Shown: one piece after another, positions 45,950-54,081 of the stretch | Layout: every line of letters starts with the position of its first letter | Numbering within the stretch: the stretch's first letter is position 1 | Source of the DNA: PXAP01 sp964421595 | Lineage (GTDB): Bacteria; Bacteroidota; Bacteroidia; Bacteroidales; PUMT01 | Direction: 5' to 3' | Assembly: GCA_964421595.1 (NCBI GenBank) | Contig: CAYQXY010000008.1 | Span: 1-64,000 of the forward strand | DNA: 64,000 nucleotides | Program-made: the position numbers and the translations under genes | Notes under the pieces: generated by a model | The model's database searches: none | The model's input: only the letters and a program-made list of their open reading frames with translations | What the model was told of the DNA's origin: nothing

Positions 45950-47059
45950 ATGCGACTAAAGAGAAAAGGGAATTCGAAAATATCCATCACCGCAAGGTTA
46001 TATTCAAAAATCTCTGCTACAGTTTTGATAATTATCATTATATCTTCTGCCTGCGGCTCGAAGTGGGAGATTGTAAATCCCTACGAAAGTATTGACTGGG
46101 AGACTCATACTCAGTACAAGGCCAATTTCCATACCCATACTACCAGGAGTGATGGCAGGCTGAATCCTCATGTGGTAGTTGACCGATATCATCAGCTTGA
46201 CTATGATATCCTGGCGATTACAGATCATAATGAGGTTACTTATCCGTGGACCGCTTTCGCGGAATTGACAGCAAGCCAGACTTCGCATAACCGGATGAAT
46301 GATGCACCTGAATCAATGCCTGAGAATTTTGACTACGAGAACCGTGATCCGGTTTCATTACAACTGGTAGATATCCAGGCCAACGAGTTGTCCAGACACC
46401 ACCACATGGGTAGTTTTTTTAACGACCACAATGGTACTGAAACTGAGGATGAGTCACTTGCAGCGACAGCAATAAAGAATGGAATTACCATGCTATACCA
46501 CCCGGGCCGTTACCAGGCAAGAAATCCTGAAACTTATAACCTGCAATGGTACGTTGATGCTTACGGAAACTATGCCCATCTGTTCGGTCTGGAGGTTTAC
46601 AATCAGGGCGACCGGTATCCGAACGACCGACATATGTGGGATTCAATTCTAACGGTTATGATGCCCGATCGGCCTGTCTGGGGATATTCCAACGATGATA
46701 TGCATACCCAACCTCATATTGGCCGTAACTGGAATCTTTTGGTACTGCCGGAACTTAATCATGACCAGGTCCGCCAGGGAATGGAGAACGGATTGAGCTT
46801 CTTTGTATACGCTCCTCAGGGTCACGATGGACCACGTCCTCCGGTTATTGAGTCAATCATGGTAGATGAAAGAAGAGGGACCATTGAAATATCTGCAACA
46901 GGATACGATTCGGTCACCTGGATCTCCGGAGGAAAAGTTATTCATGAAGGAATCACTATCAATCTCAATGAACTTGATAATAGCTATTCGTATGTAAGGG
47001 CCAAACTTCACGGACCAGGGGGTACCGTTAAAGGAACCCAGCCCTTTGGCATCAGATAG
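45950..47059 (+). CDS. PHP-domain lipoprotein, putative metal-dependent phosphoesterase
   Basis: The start at 45950 is chosen because a promoter-like TATCTTTG lies between it and the earlier ATG. The protein has a long basic N-region and lipobox SSAC (Cys35). The PHP motif set is visible: NFHTHTTRSDG (His61, His63, Asp68), LAITDHNEVTYPW (Asp92, His93), a histidine-rich ELSRHHHMGSFFN and GYSNDDMHTQPHIGRNW. Family role: trinuclear-metal hydrolysis of phosphoesters. Exported PHP proteins occur in glycan loci, but their substrate is not established. It is transcribed divergently from the sulfatase run. Confidence 0.85.
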   Translation: MRLKRKGNSKISITARLYSKISATVLIIIIISSACGSKWEIVNPYESIDWETHTQYKANFHTHTTRSDGRLNPHVVVDRYHQLDYDILAITDHNEVTYPWTAFAELTASQTSHNRMNDAPESMPENFDYENRDPVSLQLVDIQANELSRHHHMGSFFNDHNGTETEDESLAATAIKNGITMLYHPGRYQARNPETYNLQWYVDAYGNYAHLFGLEVYNQGDRYPNDRHMWDSILTVMMPDRPVWGYSNDDMHTQPHIGRNWNLLVLPELNHDQVRQGMENGLSFFVYAPQGHDGPRPPVIESIMVDERRGTIEISATGYDSVTWISGGKVIHEGITINLNELDNSYSYVRAKLHGPGGTVKGTQPFGIR

Positions 47060-47451
47060 ATTATTTGACAGGGATTGTACCATTATTCAAACAGTATTGA
47101 TGTTACTGCCTGTAACATTACTCATTTTATTATCGTAATAATTATAAAACACCTCCTAAATATCCAATAAACAAAATCCAAATTCCAAACAGTTATTTAA
47201 TTGATTATCAATAATAATGTTTCAACATTCAAAGCTATACATATTTTGAAAAAAATATACCCAAAAATAATGAGTACTGAACAGCATGAAATATATTGAA
47301 TTAATTGTGATATAATTAAGAGCAATCGAAACTAATGAAAACTTGTGGTAATTATACATAATTAGATAAGATACTGAACCATTGTATACAAGCAATATAT
47401 TAATGATTTATAACCATTTATTTATTTCAATCATTCACAATCACAACGCGT
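47060..47451. other. AT-rich intergenic region
   Basis: 392 bases, strongly AT-rich. TGTTAC (47101-47106) and GTAACA (47112-47117) form a perfect 6-base-arm inverted repeat 42 bases after the PHP stop, either a small operator or a weak hairpin. The promoter for the gene at 47452 is presumably here, but no clear TAnnTTTG element was identified. Confidence 0.5.
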
Positions 47452-47988
47452 ATGAAAAAAATTTTACTGATTGCCTTAATTATTACAGTTTCAAACGTTT
47501 CGAAAGCACAGGTCTTCAATACCGGACAGACACTTAGCCCCGGAACATTTTCAGTGGGAATACAACCAGCAGTTCTGATTAATGGGAATAGCAATTTTAT
47601 GCTTTTCCTCCATGGTGGCTATGGCGTTACCAGGGGGATCGATTTTGCTTTAAAGCTGGGTGTATTAGGTAATAAAAATTATTTCGGGGCTGACGTTGAA
47701 TTTGCTTTAGACAGAAATATGTCAGTGTCATTTGGTGCTCACGATTTTGGAGTATTTGGATTGGATGGAACTTTTTTGATTGATATTCCATTACGAAATG
47801 ATGTTCGATTATTTACCGGGGCAGATCTGGATATCAATTTCGCAAATGAAACCCAGATTCTATTTTGGCTGCCTATTGGTATTGAGATCGGCTTAAAAAG
47901 CAATATGAACTTTATTTTTGAATCATCAATAGGGTTAACCGACCCTGCCTATAATATAATTGGTGGGGGACTTAATTTCTACTTCTGA
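47452..47988 (+). CDS. Small outer-membrane beta-barrel-like protein, unknown function
   Basis: A signal peptide (MKKILLIALIITVSNVSKAQ) is followed by about 155 residues of alternating hydrophobic and glycine/aromatic strands: FSVGIQPAVLINGNSNFMLF, GGYGVTRGIDFALKLGVLG, MSVSFGAHDFGVFGLDG and FESSIGLTDPAYNIIGGG, ending LNFYF. A C-terminal Phe and strand periodicity fit a small 8-10-strand outer-membrane barrel. No enzymatic motif was seen. It stands alone between an AT-rich spacer and a good terminator, so it is likely a single-gene transcript not clearly tied to the glycan locus. Confidence 0.72.
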   Translation: MKKILLIALIITVSNVSKAQVFNTGQTLSPGTFSVGIQPAVLINGNSNFMLFLHGGYGVTRGIDFALKLGVLGNKNYFGADVEFALDRNMSVSFGAHDFGVFGLDGTFLIDIPLRNDVRLFTGADLDINFANETQILFWLPIGIEIGLKSNMNFIFESSIGLTDPAYNIIGGGLNFYF

Positions 47989-48009
47989 GTTTAACCTTAT
48001 TCAGCTTCT

Positions 48010-48039
48010 AATTTGCGGAACTTAAATGTTCCGCAAATT
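48010..48039 (+). terminator. Perfect hairpin terminator
   Basis: AATTTGCGGAAC (48010-48021) pairs perfectly with GTTCCGCAAATT (48028-48039) around a 6-base loop. It lies 22 bases after the stop of the barrel protein gene. Confidence 0.85.
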
Positions 48040-48360
48040 TCCACTTCATTCTACATTAATTAAATATCTATCAATTGAAAATCGATTAAGGCTTAGGAAT
48101 ACACTGAGTAACTGACTCACTCTCACTTAACCATCTATCCAATTTTAGAGCATTTGCAGTTGCAGCCTGGTGCACCGCCTTGTCCCTGATTCTTCAGTGT
48201 AGCTGAATAATATTTAGCTAAAACAGGATTCAATAAACTGATTCTTCAGCCCCGATCATTGGCAAAATGAACAATCAGGCCAGCATACTTATATAAAAGC
48301 ATCTGTCTTCAATCAGATTCTTTTCTGGTTGGTTCTTATATATTAACCAAAAAAAATACC
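48040..48360. other. Intergenic region with a possible orphan reading tail
   Basis: About 320 bases. On the minus strand 48190-48086 stays open for 34 codons, reading RIRDKAVHQAATANALKLDR then WLSESESVTQCIPKP and TAA. It may be a relic tail but is unassigned. TGATTCTTCAG occurs twice (48187-48197 and 48239-48249). Nothing else was recognised. Confidence 0.35.
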
Positions 48361-49707
48361 TTAGGAAGGTGCTGTTCCGGGTACAGGTGGTATCCTTGGT
48401 ACTTCCTCGTGACTGATAGGGCCCAGGCTATATTCAGGGGGGCCCATTCGCAAATTAGAGACCATCATTTCATCCCAGGTAACTTCCCTGCCGGTGTATG
48501 CTGACTCACGACCCATAATTGCTGCCATATTTGATTCACAAATTCCTACAACCTGATTGATATAATTATCTGTACGGATTGCAGTCACCAGGTGGATATG
48601 TTCCTGAACATAGGGACTAATTGCAACACTGTTTCTCGGCTGACCGTCATCGCCCAGAGGATATTCATATTGCCAGATGATGTTCCCCTGGTGGTCCATT
48701 ATCTGGTTCCGTGCATTGGTATAACCTTTTGTTCCGAAAATCAGCTCCGATACGTTATTGGAACATCCGTCAATCTGCCGGCACATTGCATGAAAATGGC
48801 GGCCATCATCAAATTCATAATCTACGCTGAAGTGATCATATTGATTGCCGGTAGGCCTGTGGTGCTTGCCTCCGAACCCAACTGCTTTTACAGGATGTTT
48901 TTCAAAGAACCAGGTTATAATATCAATATTATGAACATGCTGATCGAGGATATGATCACCATTAAGCCAGCTCCAACTAAAGAAGTCGCGTAACATAGCT
49001 TCCATATCCGACCAGCCCGGCTCTGGAAATGTATGTCTTATCAATCCCTGGTTCCAGTAACAATTAGCAGACACCAGCTCGCCTATGGCACCATTTTTAA
49101 CCATCTCAAATGTCTTCACATAATCATGCTGATGACGTCTTTGTGTACCTACAACAACATTCAGCCCTGCTGATTCGGCCATTTTGCCTGATGCCATTGC
49201 AGAGCGTATTCCAACCGGATCAACCGCAACACACTTTTCGGCAAATACATGTTTGCGGTTTTGTATGGCATAGCTTAAACTCTCGGCCCGGAAGTGGCTT
49301 GGTTCACATAATAGAACAATATCAATGTCCGAGTCAATCACTTTCCTGTAGGAATCAAAACCAAGAAAACAATTCTCATCAGGAATTTCCACACCTTTTC
49401 TTTCTTTAAGCTGGGCCCGGCAATGGTCCATTTTATCCTGGAGAACATCACCAAGGGCTACTATCTGGAGGTTAGGGCCCGCATCCAAAAAGTTCATAGA
49501 TGCACCTGTGCCACGACTTCCACAACCTATCAGTCCGGCTCTTAAAACCGGACCATCAGGGGCCTGTTCGGGAAATACAGGTGTGGTATATTGTGGTTTC
49601 CTATTACAGGATGCTAATGCCCCAACACCGAGGGCTCCTATTGCGCTGATGGCGGCGGCATCGGTAAGAAATTTACGTCTGCTTAAATTGTTTTTTCTGT
49701 TTTCCAT
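48361..49707 (-). CDS. Tat-exported Gfo/Idh/MocA-family oxidoreductase
   Basis: The Tat signal NLSRRKFLTDAAAISAIGAL ends near LASC, which could also be lipidated. The nucleotide-binding fold follows: LRAGLIGCGSRGTGASMNFL, then IVALGDVLQD and HVFAEKCVAVDP (the EKP-like motif is EKC here). A C-terminal GFO_IDH_MocA domain includes DHILDQHVHNIDIITWFFEKH and AYTGREVTWDEMM. Tat export fits a protein that folds with NAD(P) inside before secretion. Relatives include GH109 alpha-N-acetylgalactosaminidases and sugar dehydrogenases. In this locus it could oxidise or epimerise a released sugar; the reaction is not determined. Confidence 0.9.
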   Translation of the reverse strand: MENRKNNLSRRKFLTDAAAISAIGALGVGALASCNRKPQYTTPVFPEQAPDGPVLRAGLIGCGSRGTGASMNFLDAGPNLQIVALGDVLQDKMDHCRAQLKERKGVEIPDENCFLGFDSYRKVIDSDIDIVLLCEPSHFRAESLSYAIQNRKHVFAEKCVAVDPVGIRSAMASGKMAESAGLNVVVGTQRRHQHDYVKTFEMVKNGAIGELVSANCYWNQGLIRHTFPEPGWSDMEAMLRDFFSWSWLNGDHILDQHVHNIDIITWFFEKHPVKAVGFGGKHHRPTGNQYDHFSVDYEFDDGRHFHAMCRQIDGCSNNVSELIFGTKGYTNARNQIMDHQGNIIWQYEYPLGDDGQPRNSVAISPYVQEHIHLVTAIRTDNYINQVVGICESNMAAIMGRESAYTGREVTWDEMMVSNLRMGPPEYSLGPISHEEVPRIPPVPGTAPS

Positions 49708-50015
49708 TTTGTTTATTTGATATTAAAAATAGCCCCCGATTAATCGGACTTTTATCCAGATGGTTAAACAAACATACATTTCTTGATTTAAATTTGCAAC
49801 AGAAAAGAACAACTGATGTCGAATATTAATCCATTGACCGGGGAATAGTTTTGACAATTACAGCCTGTAGTACATCTATAAAAACGAATTCATATATTTA
49901 CAAAATCGTCTTAGATTTTCATTAACAGGAATTTGCATCTATCTATCATCAATGTTGTAATGTTTTCTGACTAATAAAACAATGCCCATATTCAATTAAT
50001 TGAGACTTAAAATAA
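49708..50015. other. Intergenic region
   Basis: About 300 bases, AT-rich, holding the presumed promoter of the minus-strand oxidoreductase. No further element was recognised. Near 50015 the decayed end of the DUF2723 pseudogene may extend into it in another frame. Confidence 0.5.
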
Positions 50016-51697
50016 TCAAAATATTTTGAAATGCCGGTAGACTGATAGTGGGTGTAATCGATGTTGCGCTATTAGACATCTATGTTGGGCTCTGGCAGTG
50101 GCCCCGGCATTATAATAGGCTTCTATCACCGGAAACATCATTACATCATATTTTACCCTGTCAGTTGGCATCAGCTCCATGCAACGGTCCAGTACTTCAA
50201 CTGCAAGCCCAAATTTATTTTCTTCAGTGAAAGCATCAGCAAGTCGGGCAAACTTATGTCTTAATCTAAGTATACTTAAAGTCTGCAGATTATAAAAACA
50301 AAGATGTACATCGGGTTCATTCATCCTGCCCCAGGTAAACTTGTTCATGAAATTATCATACATTACACTTGTATTGATGCGTCCATACTCAGGAAAATCT
50401 CCCTCTGTATGTACTGGCACCAACCTGTATGCAAACCCCTCCATTTGAAAGTAATCTTCCAGTCCCATAACATCGGCTGTCCCGCCATTTGTGAAATAAA
50501 CGGGTCTCTCCCAATTGTTAGAAGCCAGGATATCAAGTATGATCATCTGATCTTTTATCAAATAATTATCTTCAATATCAATATTTACTGTCGAAACTAT
50601 TTCATCTCTCAATTCCGGTGGCACAGTGCCATTTTCAATAACCCTGCCGGCATCAACACTTATCCCGATTTTCCTTGCAGGCAAATAATCGATCATCCTG
50701 TTACCCGAAACACGGGCTTTACTCTTATCCCTGTCATCAACACAAAAATCTATCAACTGTCTGGCATCGATTCGATTTTCTGTTCTTTCCCATATGGGAA
50801 CCTGATCATTAGTACCGTCAACATGTTTATGCCGTGGTATTGATATTGGAAGCGGCGGCGAATTATTCTTTTTTCTTTTCATCTGTTCGATGTACCAGTC
50901 CGCGTTCAAAAATCCCAGAACTACCACTCTTACATCTGTACGTATTCCTTCAACCTCCTGAGCGTACCATAAGGGAAAAGTATCATTGTCGCCATGGGTA
51001 AAGAGTATTGAATCAGGCTCGGTGCTGTTCAGGTAATTAATGGCAAAGTCCCTTGCCGTAAACCTTCCTGAACGATTATGATCATCCAGGTTCTCAGCAG
51101 CCATCAGTCCGGGAACAAGAATAAAGGAAATAATGGTACCTGCTATACTGCTGAATATTTTAGGCAGAATCTTTTGCAACCATTCAATCAGGGCCAGCAC
51201 TCCCATTCCTATCCAGACAGAAAAGGCCATGAATGAACCTGCATAGGTATAATCCCTTTCCCTCGGCTGCATCGGATACTGGTTCAGGTAAATTATTATT
51301 GCCAGTCCGGTGAAGAAAAAAAGCAGGAGTATAACCGTAAAATCACTTTTACGCTTTCTGTAATGGTAGAACATACCGGCTAAACCTACCAACAAAGGCA
51401 AACTATAGTAGGTGTTCCGTGCCGGATGGCCGGCAATGTGCTGGGGAAGGTTGATCTGGGGTCCCAACCGCCACTCATCAATAAACCGTATACCACTCAA
51501 CCAGTTACCATCCAGCAGACCTCCATGACCCTGTTTGTCATTCTGTCTTCCAGCGAAGTTCCACATGAAATACCTTCCGTACATATGCCAAACCTGGTAA
51601 CGCAAAAAGAATACTAAGTTTTCCACGAAAGTGGGACGAATTATAAGTTGCTGCTCTCCGTCTATAACAACCCTGACCTTTCTGCCTTTAATATTGG
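50016..51697 (-). pseudogene. Truncated DUF2723 (GT117-like) membrane protein
   Basis: From about 51695 the minus strand encodes the middle and C-terminal half of a DUF2723 family protein: IIRPTFVENLVFFLRYQVWH, GRYFMWNFAGRQND, then QPRERDYTYAGSFMAFSVWI and FTHGDNDTFPLWYAQEVEGI. Full members have about 1000 or more residues with an N-terminal membrane half; here that half is absent. The 35 codons in front are antisense to another fragment and not homologous. The C-terminus (RAQHRCLIAQHRLHPLSVYR) also looks frameshifted, and another frame continues past 50016. It is non-functional by inspection. Confidence 0.82.
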
Positions 51698-51992
51698 CCA
51701 TCTTGAATTTTATAATCAGCATGATGTTGAATGGGAGGTTTTTGAAGATATTGAGGGAGGCGAATTCTTTGATGAACAGGTCAGGTACTTCTGGCAACAC
51801 GTTAAGATAATTGCAAGAGATTTCCGGACCTCCATATTTCTAAATGACGAGCAGGTTTACGAAATGACCTTCAGCGAAGATATTGGCGAAATATCAGGCA
51901 TAAACTTTAACTTCACCGGAATCGGAATCATAGATTTTGTTAGGTTATACAGCAATGATGACCTTCTGGTCTATGGAACAGATTTTAAATAA
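51698..51992 (+). pseudogene. C-terminal fragment of an unidentified gene abutting the DUF2723 fragment
   Basis: The + strand frame ending at 51992 encodes YNQHDVEWEVFEDIEGGEFF, WQHVKIIARDFRTSIFLNDE and INFNFTGIGIIDFVRLYS. This is a beta-rich terminal domain resembling ligand-binding or laminin-G-like modules. No start or signal sequence precedes it: homologous coding sequence stops at about 51697, exactly where the antisense DUF2723 fragment begins. I do not recognise the parent gene. Confidence 0.65.
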
Positions 51993-52057
51993 CCGGGGAA
52001 CTTCTCAAACAGCACATAACGGGTGTGTCATGATTCTTTGAAACCTGGATTAACTTT

Positions 52058-52558
52058 CTACATAGCCTGTACCCGTACAGGATGGATTGAAGAATGAAAA
52101 TGTACAATCTTCCAGCCATTAGCCGACTTGACCCAGACTTTAGTGATCACTTCCCTCTTGAACGAAGAGGGATCGTCGTCGGCCGGTTCTATATCGATGG
52201 TCCTGACGAAATGAACAGCATTCTCAGATAACACAAAAAAGTTATCATTGATTTCAGATGTCGCACCCTCTCCGCTGAATGGGCGAGGTATCTTTCTACA
52301 GAACTCAAGGAGTTCCAGTGTATCGACCAGCCTTCCCATCCTGTAAATGGTGGCTTCATCATCATAAAACGAAATAACTGTTTCGCAATCCCCTTCGATG
52401 AAAGCTTTCTGCTCCAGTTGATGCTGTTCCCGTATTTCTGCCAGAACCATTGCTTTGATTTCATCCGTAACCAATTGCGCCTGGCATATATCTGGTAGTG
52501 TGATCACTGAGATCAGGTATAAAATAATCAAATTGGAACGTGTTGTGAGTGTTTTCAT
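52058..52558 (-). CDS. Secreted SnoaL/NTF2-like protein (DUF4440 type)
   Basis: A signal peptide (LIILYLISVITLPDICQA) is followed by a single NTF2-like cone fold of about 140 residues: EQHQLEQKAFIEGDCETVIS, FYDDEATIYRMG and VWVKSANGWKIVHFHSS. This is the usual SnoaL/DUF4440 pattern, with length 166. Members bind or turn over small molecules, but most are uncharacterised. Its 37-base upstream leader, including the first codons, nearly matches that of the serine hydrolase gene at 61865, so the two share a promoter origin. Confidence 0.8.
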   Translation of the reverse strand: MKTLTTRSNLIILYLISVITLPDICQAQLVTDEIKAMVLAEIREQHQLEQKAFIEGDCETVISFYDDEATIYRMGRLVDTLELLEFCRKIPRPFSGEGATSEINDNFFVLSENAVHFVRTIDIEPADDDPSSFKREVITKVWVKSANGWKIVHFHSSIHPVRVQAM

Positions 52559-52565
52559 AGGATGA

Positions 52566-52573
52566 CAAATTTA
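52566..52573 (-). promoter_or_regulatory. TAAATTTG promoter element 7 bases before the ATG
   Basis: On the minus strand TAAATTTG fits the Bacteroidota -7 element TAnnTTTG. It ends seven bases before the ATG at 52558, so the transcript would have almost no leader. The same arrangement occurs at 61873-61880. Confidence 0.5.
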
Positions 52574-52624
52574 TGGGTAAGCATTAAGTTATAACACCAT
52601 ATTTTATGTGTTGCTTTTTTAGCC

Positions 52625-53707
52625 TCACAACCTCGATAGTTCATCAAATAATTCATTAGATACAGGCCTTAAAAACTCATTATTCCAAAGAATAACGATT
52701 CTATTGCTGTCTTTGAATCTTATCATAATATTTGAAGACCCGATACCTGCTCCGCTATGCCCTATTGCTGAAGCAGTATCTCCATTATCGTGAGGAAGTT
52801 CATAAATATTACTCCCATATCCATAAGGGAAATAATGTGGTCCAAAATCTCTGAAAGCTTCTTCAGGCAGGGAATGTTTCTGAAACATGATTTCCCAGCT
52901 TTCAGGTCTTAATAATTTCTCAGAGCCCAGGGCCACCATAAATTTGTGAAGATCCTCCAATGTAGATTTTGAACCTCCATCACCCCTGTAATTGCTGTGG
53001 GGAAAGGGTGTTGCAGGACTCCCATCCTGTCGGTAATACACTGGAGCCCCCGGACCGTAAACAGACGTAGAATTATATGTGTTTTTCATATTCAGAGGTT
53101 TATAAATTTGATCTTGCAGTATATTGTAAAAATCATCATTGTAATATTTCATGATTATTTCCCCTAAAAGAAGAAACCCTGTATTGCAATAATCATAGCC
53201 TGTACCTGGCTCAAAATTCAATCCTAGTTGTGCCATTCTATCCAAAACCTCTCTCTGGGTTATAAAAAAGTCCAGGTTGCCTTCTAATTGTTCTCTAAAA
53301 TATCCTTTAAGACCCGAGCGGTGCGACAGCAGTTGATGGATAGTAATATCACCTGCCCTGGGGTGATTAAACCATGGTAAATGCTTTGAGACAGGATCGT
53401 GTAAAGAAATCAAATCATCTTCTACCAATCGCAAAGTCAATATTGCGGTAAACATTTTTTCCATACTATTAATGGTGAACCGGGTCTTACTCGTATTAGG
53501 GATCTCCAACGTTCGATCGGCCATTCCAAAGGCATTTTGGTAAATTATATTTTCACCCTCGGCAATAAGCACTCCCCCATGAATCTTTCCGTCTTCATAG
53601 AGTTTTTCTATTATGTCAATAATCCTGGAAAAATGCGTAGTATCCAATTGTGCTGTGGAATTCTGGATGGTTAGAAGCCAAAAGAAAATATGAATAATAT
53701 ATTTCAT
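52625..53707 (-). CDS. Secreted beta-lactamase-fold serine hydrolase
   Basis: The signal peptide MKYIIHIFFWLLTIQNSTAQ precedes a class-C beta-lactamase/DD-peptidase-like domain. The nucleophile motif is S81-M-E-K84 (FTINSMEKMFTAILTLRLVE), the second motif is YDYCNTGFLLLGE (Tyr-x-Asn), and the third is HSGAGIGSSN (HxG). The length of 360 residues is typical for a single-domain member. Such proteins are esterases, D-aminopeptidases or penicillin-binding relatives; true beta-lactamase activity is not implied. It starts within the decayed fragment that lies upstream. Confidence 0.88.
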   Translation of the reverse strand: MKYIIHIFFWLLTIQNSTAQLDTTHFSRIIDIIEKLYEDGKIHGGVLIAEGENIIYQNAFGMADRTLEIPNTSKTRFTINSMEKMFTAILTLRLVEDDLISLHDPVSKHLPWFNHPRAGDITIHQLLSHRSGLKGYFREQLEGNLDFFITQREVLDRMAQLGLNFEPGTGYDYCNTGFLLLGEIIMKYYNDDFYNILQDQIYKPLNMKNTYNSTSVYGPGAPVYYRQDGSPATPFPHSNYRGDGGSKSTLEDLHKFMVALGSEKLLRPESWEIMFQKHSLPEEAFRDFGPHYFPYGYGSNIYELPHDNGDTASAIGHSGAGIGSSNIMIRFKDSNRIVILWNNEFLRPVSNELFDELSRL

Positions 53708-53749
53708 CCAAATAATGTTATTATATTAACTACAAGTAATTTATATTTC

Positions 53750-54034
53750 CATTTGGCCATGCGACGCACCAGAACATAATCGGCATAGGTGTGGTAACCC
53801 AGCAGCCTTGCCATTTCATGTCGCAGATTTACTCCGAAAATCATTGGAAAGAAAATTTGGTAATCTATCGTTGTACCTGTTATCACCCATCCCTGTTGCC
53901 CAAAGTGAATGGAAACGCAGGTAACTTTCGGCATAATCATCAAATATTTTTTCTAATTTCTTTGATTCATCTAAACCAGGCTGGATACATGATAAAAGAA
54001 TAAAAACAAGGGAAAAAAATGCTATATTTTTCAT
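53750..54034 (-). pseudogene. Chimeric relic: DUF885 N-terminus joined to a scrap of M3 peptidase
   Basis: From 54034 the minus strand reads a lipoprotein signal (MKNIAFFSLVFILLSC), then YLRFHSLWATGMGDNRYNDR and LPNFLSNDFRSK, the start of a DUF885-type protein. At about 53835 homology switches. Bases 53750-53835 closely match 57246-57329 inside the intact M3 peptidase gene and encode NLRHEMARLLGYHTYADYVL, in a different frame. Both parts are fragments, so the product is dead. The M3 scrap must have come from the gene 3.4 kb away or a lost copy of it. Confidence 0.85.
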
Positions 54035-54081
54035 AACCCAATATGGTGATTAGTTCATAGTGGATAATTGATTCTTTTACT

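Noticed and set aside
50304..50843. Open frame of 179 codons on the + strand
   Set aside because: Antisense to the conserved DUF2723 coding sequence; low-complexity composition and no motif.
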